Part shown: in pieces, positions 1 to 6,354 of the stretch | Layout of the letters: every line of letters begins with the position of its first letter | How positions within the stretch are numbered: position 1 is the stretch's first letter | NCBI GenBank assembly: GCA_019428955.1 | Contig: JAHYJF010000201.1 | Coordinates: 1-6,450 of the forward strand | Length of the DNA: 6,450 nucleotides | Direction: 5' to 3' | From: Burkholderiaceae bacterium | GTDB taxonomy: Bacteria; Pseudomonadota; Gammaproteobacteria; Burkholderiales; Burkholderiaceae_E | The notes under the pieces: model-generated | What the model was told of the DNA's origin: nothing | The model's database searches: none | What the model saw: only the letters and a program-made list of their open reading frames with translations | Position numbers and translations under genes: made by a program

Positions 1-387
1 CTGATCCTGCTCACTGCCGCTGCCTTCTTCCTGATGATGCTCACCCAAACAGTGCCTGACGCCGAAGCCCGCGCCGCCACTTTCCTCGCGCTGGTGATCG
101 CCAATTTCGGGCTGATCCTGGTCAACCGGTCATTCGCGGCGACGCGCCTCGGGCTACTGGTGCGCCCGAGTCGCGAATTAGTCCTGATTGCCCTGGCGAC
201 CGCTGCGCTGCTGCTCGCCGCGCTACTGGTGCCGACCTTGCGCGAGCTGTTCCATTTCGCAACCATCCGGCCCGGACTGACGCTTGCGGCGATCTCGGTT
301 GGCCTCTGTGCCATGGTCCTGCTCGAGGTCTTCAAGCGCCTGATGCGCTCCCGGATCTTGCCACCCCGGATGCGGCTCCGAACTTGA
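1..387 (+). CDS. P-type cation-transporting ATPase, C-terminal membrane domain (5' truncated by window)
   Basis: The reading frame is open from base 1 to a TGA at 385-387, giving 128 residues of the end of a larger protein. It is almost entirely hydrophobic, with about three to four membrane segments: the opening stretch LILLTAAAFFLMML, the segment around TFLALVIANFGLILVN, one around LVLIALATAALLLAALLV, and one around LTLAAISVGLCAMVLLEV, followed by a basic cytoplasmic tail (KRLMRSR). The order 'R-A-A-T-F..L-V..N..L-I..N-R-S', then a helix pair, then 'F-E/V-x-K-R' resembles the Cation_ATPase_C domain that closes Ca2+-type and related P-type ATPases. The catalytic DKTG and nucleotide-binding parts would lie outside the window, so the ion is unknown. 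An internal ATG at 34 is not the true start because the frame stays open upstream with the same membrane character. It is convergent with the serine hydrolase (14 nt gap) and probably unrelated to the NQR operon. Another polytopic transporter remains possible. Confidence 0.68.
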   Translation: MILLTAAAFFLMMLTQTVPDAEARAATFLALVIANFGLILVNRSFAATRLGLLVRPSRELVLIALATAALLLAALLVPTLRELFHFATIRPGLTLAAISVGLCAMVLLEVFKRLMRSRILPPRMRLRT

Positions 388-398
388 GCTCCGCCGGG
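365..398. terminator. Possible weak hairpin between convergent genes
   Basis: A GC-rich imperfect inverted repeat spans the junction of the two convergent genes. The arms CCCGG (365-369) and CCGGG (394-398) pair. After a 3-nt bulge, CGG (373-375) pairs with CCG (391-393). CTC (376-378) then pairs with GAG (386-388) after a 2-nt bulge. This leaves a 7-nt loop and 11 base pairs in total. No run of T follows on either strand, so it is not a standard intrinsic terminator. The position fits a stop for both transcripts, but chance pairing in GC-rich DNA is a fair alternative. Confidence 0.22.
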
Positions 399-401
399 TA
401 A

Positions 402-1484
402 TCAGCCCTGCAGCGCGGTCCCGAAGTTGGCCAGGACGTCATTGGCCGCGGCCGCGTCGATCCAGCGGACCACCACCACCGCGTCGTGCTGCGGATCGAT
501 CCAGCTGATCGAGCTGCCGGCACCGACCGCGAACCAACTGTTTTCCGGAAGTCCCGGGAACACCCTCTTGCCGGTGTTGAGCCAGACCAGGAAACCATAG
601 AAGGGGGCGAGCGCGCACGGCGTGATCATTTGTTCAATCCACTTCCGCGACAGCACCTGCCTGCCGCCAACCCTGCCGCCGGAAAGCAACATCTGCGCGA
701 TGAGAGCCTGGTCCTGGGCGTCGATCGACATCCCGCCGCCCCAGTGGGTGCCGCCCGGGACCGATTGCACCAGGCGATCGCCCACCTCCACCCAGGCGTT
801 GTCATAGCCCACCCACCGCCAGTCCTCGCTCGCCCCGCAGGGCGCAGCGATGGCCTCGGCGAAGACCTCCGGCAGCGGCCTGCCAAAGAGGTGCAGCAAT
901 GCCAGCGAAAACTGGTTGATCCGAACGTCGTTGTACTCCCAGTAGCTTCCGGGACGACGCAGTGGCCGGGCTTCGCCCTTGCGCCCCTGGGCCGGGGTCG
1001 GGTCGAACGACACCACCCGATAGCGATCAACCTGCTCGGGCACCCCGAAGCACTGTCCCTCCCATTCACTGGTCTGTTGCAGCAGATGCCGCCAGGTCAC
1101 TGCCGCGTTGTGATCGCCCTCGAAGCCGATGTTGCGCACCCGCGCTACCACCGGCTCATCGAGGTCAGGGATCAGGCCGCGGTCATGGGCTACTCCTGCG
1201 ATCAGCGCGAGGTAGGTCTTGGCGACGCTGAAGGTCAGATCCTCGCGCCCCGGCTCACCCCAGGCGGCCAGCTGGATGCCGTGGCGCAACACCACTCCGG
1301 AGCAGGGTCCGCGCGGCGATACCGGACCGAGCAGCCGGTTCCAAGGCGGCGGGTCGTCCTCGTGCACCCCCCAGTTGCCCGTCGCGGGATCGCGGCTCCA
1401 CGGGGATTCGTGCGCGATTGCGAAGCGAATCGCGGCCTCCAGTCCCGCTGGGGCCCCGGCCGCAAGTTGCAGTTCGGCATCCAT
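402..1484 (-). CDS. Beta-lactamase-fold serine hydrolase (COG1680 / PF00144 type), last gene of the operon
   Basis: This 360-residue protein belongs to the class C beta-lactamase / penicillin-binding-protein-like serine hydrolases, which include esterases, peptidases and amide hydrolases. The catalytic SxxK motif is at S86-V-A-K89 (FSVAKTY). The second motif is Y184-N-D inside YWEYNDVRIN, where the usual form is YxN. A third-strand motif THWGGGM lies near H247, in the place of the KTG/HxG box. All three active-site motifs are therefore present. No N-terminal signal peptide or membrane segment is visible, so the protein looks cytoplasmic, which is unusual for the fold since many members are exported. 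The ATG at 1484 is preferred over a TTG one codon upstream: AGGAGAG lies 6 nt before the ATG. It follows the CBS gene after 26 nt and so is probably co-transcribed with nqr. The substrate cannot be told from sequence; a role in resistance is not implied. Confidence 0.85.
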   Translation of the reverse strand: MDAELQLAAGAPAGLEAAIRFAIAHESPWSRDPATGNWGVHEDDPPPWNRLLGPVSPRGPCSGVVLRHGIQLAAWGEPGREDLTFSVAKTYLALIAGVAHDRGLIPDLDEPVVARVRNIGFEGDHNAAVTWRHLLQQTSEWEGQCFGVPEQVDRYRVVSFDPTPAQGRKGEARPLRRPGSYWEYNDVRINQFSLALLHLFGRPLPEVFAEAIAAPCGASEDWRWVGYDNAWVEVGDRLVQSVPGGTHWGGGMSIDAQDQALIAQMLLSGGRVGGRQVLSRKWIEQMITPCALAPFYGFLVWLNTGKRVFPGLPENSWFAVGAGSSISWIDPQHDAVVVVRWIDAAAANDVLANFGTALQG

Positions 1485-1490
1485 CAATTA

Positions 1491-1497
1491 CTCTCCT
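1491..1497 (-). promoter_or_regulatory. Ribosome binding site of the serine hydrolase
   Basis: AGGAGAG lies 6 nt upstream of the ATG at 1484, inside the 26-nt gap after the CBS gene. It decides the ATG start over the adjacent TTG at 1487 and shows that the hydrolase has its own initiation signal instead of relying on coupling. Confidence 0.75.
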
Positions 1498-1510
1498 GGC
1501 AAGTGATCCA

Positions 1511-1909
1511 TCAGCCCCAGTTGTCAACCAAGGCCCGAAGCAGGTCGGCGCGGCTGATCTGGCCCACCATCCGGCCGTCCAGCATCACCGGGAAACGGCG
1601 GTAATTGCTGCCGAGAAAGCGCTCGGCCGCTTCGACTATATCCAACTCAGCGTCGAGGGTCTCGACGACCGTGCTCATGTAGTCGGCAACCGCCCCTCCC
1701 CACTCCTGATAATAGCTGGCGTTCAACGCGGCCTTGAGGCAATCCTTCTGCGAGAGCACGCCGACCAACTCGCCCTTGCCGTCGATGACCGGGGCGCCCG
1801 AGACGGCGCGATCCAGCAGCACCTTCATCGCCCGATTGATCTCCATTTCCGGAGCCAGCGTGACCAGCTCGCTCACCATGTAGTCGCTGATCTTTGGCCT
1901 GGCCATCAT
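1511..1909 (-). CDS. Two-CBS-domain protein, coupled to nqrM
   Basis: This 132-residue protein is essentially nothing but a CBS pair (Bateman module). CBS1 covers about residues 8-62 (ISDYM at its start, GAPVID and GVLSQKD near its end). CBS2 covers about 75-130 (VADYMS at its start, RRFPVM and GQISRAD near its end). The G-x-[IVL]-S-x-x-D stretches are where CBS pairs often contact adenosyl ligands such as AMP, ATP, NAD(H) or SAM. There is no catalytic or DNA-binding domain and no signal peptide. The start is the first of two adjacent ATGs; its ATGA overlaps the TGA of nqrM by 4 nt, with a G-rich stretch about 8 nt upstream. A longer reading to 2047 would run through nqrM in another frame and is rejected. 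Inference: it may sense the adenine-nucleotide or NAD state and act on the NQR complex, its maturation or the neighbouring hydrolase. No partner is shown by the sequence. Confidence 0.9.
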   Translation of the reverse strand: MMARPKISDYMVSELVTLAPEMEINRAMKVLLDRAVSGAPVIDGKGELVGVLSQKDCLKAALNASYYQEWGGAVADYMSTVVETLDAELDIVEAAERFLGSNYRRFPVMLDGRMVGQISRADLLRALVDNWG

Positions 1910-2082
1910 GGCTGGCGCCCCCCGGATGAAGATTGTTGTCGGCAGCCGCCGCAGTCCCCTGCACCCGGGCACGCCCGACTCGCGCAGCTGCCTGCCAGCG
2001 GGGCCCGGCCCGCAATGACGCCAATCGCCAGCCCCGCGATGGCGCAAAGGAAGATGAGCAAGGTCAGCAGAAAGGTCGCCAC
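1906..2082 (-). CDS. nqrM: NqrM, Na+-NQR maturation factor (DUF539), short form with GTG start
   Basis: NqrM is a small membrane protein required to assemble the iron centre held by cysteines of NqrD and NqrE. The gene here encodes 58 residues, shorter than the roughly 70-85 usual for the family. One N-terminal membrane helix spans about residues 3-25 (TFLLTLLIFLCAIAGLAIGV). It is followed by AGSC with Cys33, then Cys38, Cys44 and Cys47 (DCGGC), and a short polar tail. The helix followed by AGSC and a cysteine cluster is the family signature; published work on Vibrio NqrM singled out the cysteine at this position as essential (recalled from the literature, not checked). The start is GTG, with AGGAGA 6 nt upstream and partly overlapping the apbE stop; the gap to apbE is 8 nt. 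Its TGA overlaps the next gene's ATG. The non-ATG start and small size make it easy for gene callers to miss. Confidence 0.9.
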   Translation of the reverse strand: MATFLLTLLIFLCAIAGLAIGVIAGRAPLAGSCASRACPGAGDCGGCRQQSSSGGRQP

Positions 2083-2085
2083 GAT

Positions 2086-2091
2086 TTCTCC
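2086..2091 (-). promoter_or_regulatory. Ribosome binding site of nqrM
   Basis: AGGAGA starts within the TAG stop codon of apbE and lies about 3-8 nt from the GTG at 2082. It supports the GTG as the true start of nqrM, since no in-frame ATG exists that would keep the membrane helix. Confidence 0.7.
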
Positions 2092-3062
2092 TATGCCAGG
2101 ATGCGCTCGGCGAAAGCGCCGGTCATTACATCGCTGAGACCGGCGCCGGAGTGCACTACAAACAGGGCCGAAATGCCCTCGCGGCGCGCGAACTCCACGC
2201 CCGCTCGCTCACCCATCACAAACAGGGCGGTGGCCAGCGCATCGGCAGAGGCAGCAAGCGGCGCCAGCACCGAAACCGAAGCCAGCCGGTTGTCGGCCGG
2301 GAGCCAGGAGCGCGGATCGATGATGTGACAGTAGCGCCTTCCCGCCAACCAGTAACTGTTGACCAGATCCCCCGAGGTCGCCAGGGCTGCGCCATCGAGT
2401 TGCAGCAAACGGCGCACGGACGGTGCGCCGGCGAGCGGACTTTCGATGCCGACCTGCCAGCGTCTGCCCGTCGGGTGCCGGCCACGGGCAATGATCTCCC
2501 CGCCCACTTCGAGCAGGAAGTTGCTGGCCCCTGACGAGCGGACTACGTTCGCCATCAGGTCCAGGGCATGTCCCTTGGCGATGCCGCAGAGGTCCAGCGA
2601 GAGCCCCGGCCGAGCCTTGCGCGCTGCGCCGGGTCGAACCACCAGCTCGCCATGCCTGCCAACCGGCTCGCGGCTGATGGGGCCGAATCCGTAGCGAGCG
2701 ACCAGCGGGCCGACCGTAGGATCAAACGCTCCCATCGTGAAGCGCGCGATCCGCAAAGACTCGTCGACCACGGCGCAAGTCTCGGGCGGGAGCGCGATCC
2801 AATCGGTCGACGTGCTGTCGTTGAACTGCGTTACTGCAGAATCCGCCCGAAACGGCGACATGCCGCGATCCACCGCGCTCACCACCGCCTGCAATTCGCG
2901 CTGCAGCGAACCCAGCGGCACGCCCCTCGCGATCGTCAAGCGCCAGGAGGCACCGAACGCCGGCCCCCCGATCACCCGGATTCCGCCGGCCAGTGCCGGG
3001 AAGCTCGCGCCCAGCGCCAGTCCCGAGGCAGCCGCGAAGAGTCGACGCCTGGTGAGGTTCAT
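2091..3062 (-). CDS. apbE: ApbE, FAD:protein FMN transferase with Tat-like signal peptide
   Basis: ApbE moves FMN from FAD onto Thr/Ser side chains of target proteins in the periplasm; here the targets are NqrC (its SGAT site is visible nearby) and NqrB. The protein has 323 residues, a normal length. Family motifs occur in order: GAFDPTVGPLV (111-121) and FGP (126-128), DLCGIAKGHALD (157-168, the usual DLxGIAKGxAVD), EVGGEI (185-190), ATSGD (228-232), HIIDPRS (246-252, flavin/Mg-binding region) and SADALATALFVMG (272-284). The N-terminus has a run of arginines, RRRLF (5-9), a hydrophobic stretch and an AxA site at PALA (22-25), which looks like a twin-arginine signal. No lipobox cysteine is present, unlike many NQR-linked ApbE lipoproteins. 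The ATG at 3062 has GGAGG 8 nt upstream and lies 1 nt after the nqrF stop; a longer start at 3116 lies inside nqrF and would spoil the signal peptide. Confidence 0.95.
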   Translation of the reverse strand: MNLTRRRLFAAASGLALGASFPALAGGIRVIGGPAFGASWRLTIARGVPLGSLQRELQAVVSAVDRGMSPFRADSAVTQFNDSTSTDWIALPPETCAVVDESLRIARFTMGAFDPTVGPLVARYGFGPISREPVGRHGELVVRPGAARKARPGLSLDLCGIAKGHALDLMANVVRSSGASNFLLEVGGEIIARGRHPTGRRWQVGIESPLAGAPSVRRLLQLDGAALATSGDLVNSYWLAGRRYCHIIDPRSWLPADNRLASVSVLAPLAASADALATALFVMGERAGVEFARREGISALFVVHSGAGLSDVMTGAFAERILA

Positions 3063-3063
3063 A

Positions 3064-4290
3064 TCACTGGCCTCCGAAGTCATCGTTGAAGATCCGCTCG
3101 GGATCGACCCCGGCATCGTCGAGCATCGCCAGCACGGCGGCGATCATCAGGGGCGGTCCGCACAGGTAGTATTCGCAATCCTCCGGCGCCGGATGGTCCC
3201 TCAGATAGTGCTCGAAGACCACCGTGTGGATGAAACCGGTCGGCCCGTCCCAGACGTCATTGGGATCGGGGTCCGACAGCGCCACCGTCCAGTGGAAGTT
3301 GTCGTGCTCGGCCGCGAGCCGATCGAACTCTGCGCGGTAGAACAGGTCAACCGCACTGCGTGCGCCATACCAGAAGCTCATGCGCCTGGCGGTGCGCCGG
3401 TTTTCGAGCTGATCGGTGATCATCGCCCTGAGCGGCGCCATGCCTACGCCGCCGCCGATGAACACCATTTCCCGCTTGCTCTCGCAGATGGCGAAGTGCC
3501 CGAAGGGACCGCAGACCTGGACCTTCTCGCCGGCACGCAGCCCGAACAGGTACGAGGAAACAACTCCAGGGCGCGCCTCAGCCACACTGGGCGGAGGCAA
3601 CGCCAGCCGGATCAGCAGGACGATCCTCCGGCTCCCGTCGGTCGGGGTGTTGGCCACGGAGTAGGCGCGCGCGACCGCCACGTCGCTCGTCGCCGTCAGG
3701 TCTTCGAGATGAAGCCGCTCCCACGCCCGCCGGTGTTCGGGTGAGATCTCGATTTCCGCAAACGAGCGCCGGTAGGGCGGCGCCTCGACCTGGACATAGG
3801 CCCCGGGGCGAAAATCGATTTCCCGTCCCGGCGGCAAGTCGAGCACCAGTTCGCGTATCAGCGGCGCCACCGTGCGGCTGGCGGCCACCGTGCACTCCCA
3901 GGTGTTGGCGGCGAGGATTTCGTTCGAGACCGTAACCGCCATGTCAGCGCGCAGGGTCACCTGGCAGGCAAGACGCACACCGCCGCGCATCTCGGCGCGG
4001 GTCAGGCGCGCGGCCTCGGTCGGAAGCACTTCGCCGCCACCGAGGGCAATTGTCACCCGGCACTGCCCACAAGTGCCGGCGCCGCCGCACGGCGAGGGGA
4101 TCTGGACGCCGTGGGCGGCGAGGACGGCAAGCAACCTCTGCCCGGTGGCAGCGCTGATACGCTCCTGGTCGTTGACTACTACCGTCACCGCTTCCGCCGC
4201 GACCAGCAGCGTGCGCGCCGCCATCACCACCACGGTCAGAACCAGCACCACGGCCACGAACAGTGCGATGCCCAACGCAATCTCACTCAT
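3064..4290 (-). CDS. nqrF: NqrF, NADH-oxidising subunit of Na+-NQR
   Basis: NqrF is the electron entry subunit: it oxidises NADH at FAD and passes electrons to a 2Fe-2S cluster at the cytoplasmic face. The 408 residues match the usual family length. One membrane helix spans about residues 4-30. The ferredoxin-like domain (about 34-130) carries the cluster ligands Cys68, Cys74, Cys77 (CGGAGTCGQC) and Cys109. The FAD-binding motif RAYS is at 208-211. The NADH-binding glycine motif GGGVGMAPLR is at 279-288. YYLCGPP (374-380) contains Cys377, a conserved cysteine next to the flavin in this family, and the protein ends in the typical NDDFGG tail. All known cofactor residues are therefore present. 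The start ATG forms a 4-nt ATGA overlap with the nqrE stop and has only a weak Shine-Dalgarno, which suggests translational coupling. A plant-type ferredoxin reductase other than NQR is unlikely given the N-terminal helix and the neighbours. Confidence 0.98.
   Translation of the reverse strand: MSEIALGIALFVAVVLVLTVVVMAARTLLVAAEAVTVVVNDQERISAATGQRLLAVLAAHGVQIPSPCGGAGTCGQCRVTIALGGGEVLPTEAARLTRAEMRGGVRLACQVTLRADMAVTVSNEILAANTWECTVAASRTVAPLIRELVLDLPPGREIDFRPGAYVQVEAPPYRRSFAEIEISPEHRRAWERLHLEDLTATSDVAVARAYSVANTPTDGSRRIVLLIRLALPPPSVAEARPGVVSSYLFGLRAGEKVQVCGPFGHFAICESKREMVFIGGGVGMAPLRAMITDQLENRRTARRMSFWYGARSAVDLFYRAEFDRLAAEHDNFHWTVALSDPDPNDVWDGPTGFIHTVVFEHYLRDHPAPEDCEYYLCGPPLMIAAVLAMLDDAGVDPERIFNDDFGGQ
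3071..3075 (-). promoter_or_regulatory. Ribosome binding site of apbE
   Basis: GGAGG sits within the last codons of nqrF, 8 nt before the ATG at 3062. It decides this start over the in-frame ATG at 3116. Confidence 0.7.
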
Positions 4291-4889
4291 GGCAGCCGCA
4301 CTCCAATGAAGGCGGAAAAGGCCATCGACATCAGTCCGGTAACGATGAAGGCGATCCCCAGTCCGCGCAGCCCGGCGGGAACGTCGCTGTAGCGCAGCCG
4401 CTCGCGAATCGCCGCAAAGGCGGTGATAGCCAGGGCCCAGCCCAGTCCGCTGCCAATTCCGTAGGTCAGCGATTCACTCAAGCTATAGTGGCGCTCAACC
4501 ATGAACAGGCTGGCGCCGAGAATCGCGCAGTTGACCGTGATCAACGGCAAGTAGATGCCCAGAGCGCGGTGCAGCCGGGGAGCGAAGCGATCGAGGACCA
4601 TCTCCAGGATCTGCACCAGGGCGGCGATCACTCCGATGAAGCTGATCAGCCGCAAGAACCCCAGGTCCACTGCCGGCATCCCGGCCCATGACCAGGCGCC
4701 ACGTTCGAGCAGCAGACTGAAGATCAAATAGTTCAACGGCACGCTGATCGACTGGACCACGATCAGCGCCACGCCCAGGCCGAACGCGGTCTCGACGCGC
4801 TTTGAAACCGCCAGGAAGGTGCACATGCCGAGGAAGAAGGAGAGCGCGAGATTCTCCGCGAAGACCGCCTTGAGCAGCAGTTCGATCAT
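4287..4889 (-). CDS. nqrE: NqrE, integral membrane subunit of Na+-NQR
   Basis: NqrE is a six-helix inner-membrane subunit that is homologous to NqrD but inserted in the opposite orientation. Each of the two gives two cysteines to the iron centre between NqrF and NqrC. The 200 residues include Cys23 in SFFLGMCTFLAVSK and Cys121 in LPLITVNCAILG, the two conserved iron-ligand positions. The block FIGVIAALVQILEMVLDR (84-101) and YSDVPAGLRGLGI near the C-terminus are also highly typical. The N-terminus is slightly shorter than in Vibrio homologues (MIELLLKAVFAEN). The ATG overlaps the nqrD stop by 4 nt (ATGA), and no strong Shine-Dalgarno is seen, consistent with coupling. The sister RnfA is the main alternative, but the full nqr context rules it out. 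Confidence 0.97.
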   Translation of the reverse strand: MIELLLKAVFAENLALSFFLGMCTFLAVSKRVETAFGLGVALIVVQSISVPLNYLIFSLLLERGAWSWAGMPAVDLGFLRLISFIGVIAALVQILEMVLDRFAPRLHRALGIYLPLITVNCAILGASLFMVERHYSLSESLTYGIGSGLGWALAITAFAAIRERLRYSDVPAGLRGLGIAFIVTGLMSMAFSAFIGVRLP

Positions 4890-5545
4890 GACTTGCGCTC
4901 ACGCAACCTGCCGAGCAGGCGAAACTCTTCCTCCTCGACCTGGGCCGGACGCAGACTGCGGATAGCCCAGACCAGCAAGCCCAGTACGAAGAAAGCGCTG
5001 GGAGCGAGCAACATCAACGCCAGCGGCTGGAACCAGCCGCCCTCGGCTACGGTAGGCAGGAGCCCCATGCCAAGCAGTTTCCCGGTCCCCAGCAACTCGC
5101 GGATTGCCCCGACGATCACCAGCACCAGGCTGTAGCCCAGGCCATTGCCGAGCGCGTCGAGAACGCTGGGCCAAATCCGGTTGTGCATCGCGAATCCTTC
5201 CGCGCGACCGAGCACGACGCAATTGCTGACGATCAACCCGACGAAGATCGAGAGCTTCTCGCTCATCCCGAACGCGAACGCGAAGAGCAACTGGTCGGCC
5301 ACTATCACGAGTGCCGAGATGATCGTGATCTGGACGATCAGGCGGATTGCCGATGGCACGTGCCGCCTGATCGAGCTGATGATCGCGCTGGCCATCACCA
5401 GCACGGCGGTCAGTGCGAGACTCATCGTCAGTGCCGTGGCCAGCGAAGTGGTCACGGCCAGTGCGGAGCACACCCCCAGGATCTGCAACGTCACCGGGTT
5501 GTTGTTAACCAGCGGCGCGCGCAGGTAGCGCAGTTCGCCGCTCAC
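4886..5545 (-). CDS. nqrD: NqrD, integral membrane subunit of Na+-NQR
   Basis: NqrD is the partner of NqrE in the membrane core and supplies the other two cysteine ligands of the buried iron centre. The 219 residues form about six hydrophobic segments and a charged C-terminal tail (QVEEEEFRLLGRLRERKS). Conserved marks are NNNPVTLQILGVC with Cys26, GLIVSNCVVLGRAEGFAM with Cys109, and GNGLGY followed by RELLGTGKLLG. The start codon is GTG at 5545. It overlaps the nqrC stop as GTGA and has GGAGG 9 nt upstream inside the end of nqrC. Length and motifs are normal for the family, with no sign of truncation or frameshift. RnfE is the nearest paralogue, excluded by the operon. Confidence 0.97.
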   Translation of the reverse strand: MSGELRYLRAPLVNNNPVTLQILGVCSALAVTTSLATALTMSLALTAVLVMASAIISSIRRHVPSAIRLIVQITIISALVIVADQLLFAFAFGMSEKLSIFVGLIVSNCVVLGRAEGFAMHNRIWPSVLDALGNGLGYSLVLVIVGAIRELLGTGKLLGMGLLPTVAEGGWFQPLALMLLAPSAFFVLGLLVWAIRSLRPAQVEEEEFRLLGRLRERKS

Positions 5546-6354
5546 GGCTGCGATCCTCCACCGGCGAGGTGGCGCAGGAACGGACCGTAGCCTTGCTCTC
5601 CCAGCCAGAAGCGCACCAGATTCGTGACCCCGGTGGTCGATCTGGTCGCTCCCGAGATCCCGTCAACCTCGTGGATCGTGGTGGCGCTTCCCCTGGTCAC
5701 GGCGATCCGAATGACGCCGTCGGCATCGGCGATCTCGCGCCCGGACCAACGCGACTGCCATGATGGATCAGCTATGCGTGCGCCCAGGCCCGGCGTCTCC
5801 CCCTGCTCGACGATGTTGAACGCGGCAATGGTGCGCAGATCGCCGGCGAGCGCCAGGTAGGCGTGGATCATCGACTGGTAGCCGGCGCCGTATACCGGCA
5901 GGATCACGAGTGCCAGCTTGCCGACCTTGCGCAACAGGTAGACGGGCGCGTATTGCGGCCTTCTCCCGATGCGGGCGATATCGCTGTCGCGCTCGAGCAC
6001 GACGCCCCGTTCCTGGTCGGCGATCGCGGCGCGAAAGTCGAATTCGACCGGGTCGATGTTGGGCGCAATTGCGCCGCGCTCGAGATCGACGATCACGGTC
6101 TGCAGCGAAGTCATGTCGCCTGCGCGCATCACCTTGGCCACGCCCGGCAAGGCGGCAATCATCTGCTCCATCCGGGCCAGCCGCGCCAGGCGCTGGTTGG
6201 CCTCCTGCCGGGGCTTGAGCAGCACGGCGGTCAGCGACACCGCGCTCGCGCACACCAGCGCCACGACCAGGGCCACGAACAAGGTCTTGACCCTGCTTTC
6301 GTTGGGCAGGGCCAGCAGGCGGCGCCACCAGCGCAAGGGGCTCGTATCAGCCAT
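5542..6354 (-). CDS. nqrC: NqrC, subunit of Na+-NQR with covalent FMN
   Basis: NqrC carries an FMN bound through a phosphoester to a threonine in its periplasmic domain, placed there by ApbE. The chosen form has 270 residues. A single membrane helix spans about 24-47, preceded by LPNESRVKTL, typical of the family, and followed by KPRQEANQ. The periplasmic FMN-binding domain shows PVYGAGYQS (153-161), GETPGLG (185-191) and the flavinylation site DGISGAT, with Thr237 as the acceptor, then FWLGEQGYGPFL near the end. The start is the ATG at 6354, with AGGAGG 8 nt upstream. An alternative ATG at 6387 adds 11 residues of no family character and lies deeper inside nqrB. The gene overlaps the nqrB stop by 8 nt and nqrD by 4 nt. 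RnfG shares the fold but not this length or context. Confidence 0.97.
   Translation of the reverse strand: MADTSPLRWWRRLLALPNESRVKTLFVALVVALVCASAVSLTAVLLKPRQEANQRLARLARMEQMIAALPGVAKVMRAGDMTSLQTVIVDLERGAIAPNIDPVEFDFRAAIADQERGVVLERDSDIARIGRRPQYAPVYLLRKVGKLALVILPVYGAGYQSMIHAYLALAGDLRTIAAFNIVEQGETPGLGARIADPSWQSRWSGREIADADGVIRIAVTRGSATTIHEVDGISGATRSTTGVTNLVRFWLGEQGYGPFLRHLAGGGSQP

Noticed and set aside
34..387. Complete small membrane protein starting at ATG 34
   Set aside because: The frame is open to base 1 with the same hydrophobic character, so this is the end of a longer protein and not a separate gene.
486..1604. Long plus-strand open frame of 372 codons
   Set aside because: It lies antisense to the serine hydrolase and the CBS gene, both with clear family motifs. 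Its translation is rich in R, P, H and Q with no recognisable motif, as expected for a shadow frame in GC-rich DNA.
1511..2047. Longer N-terminus for the CBS protein
   Set aside because: The extra 46 residues read nqrM in the wrong frame and have no CBS character. The ATG at 1909, overlapping the nqrM stop, gives a protein that begins just before CBS1.
2091..3116. Longer apbE starting at 3116
   Set aside because: The added 18 residues lie inside the conserved C-terminus of nqrF and would bury the arginine-rich signal peptide. The ATG at 3062 has a good Shine-Dalgarno.
2737..3744. Plus-strand open frame of 335 codons
   Set aside because: It is antisense to apbE and nqrF, which carry complete catalytic motifs. 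No domain or plausible start signal is visible.
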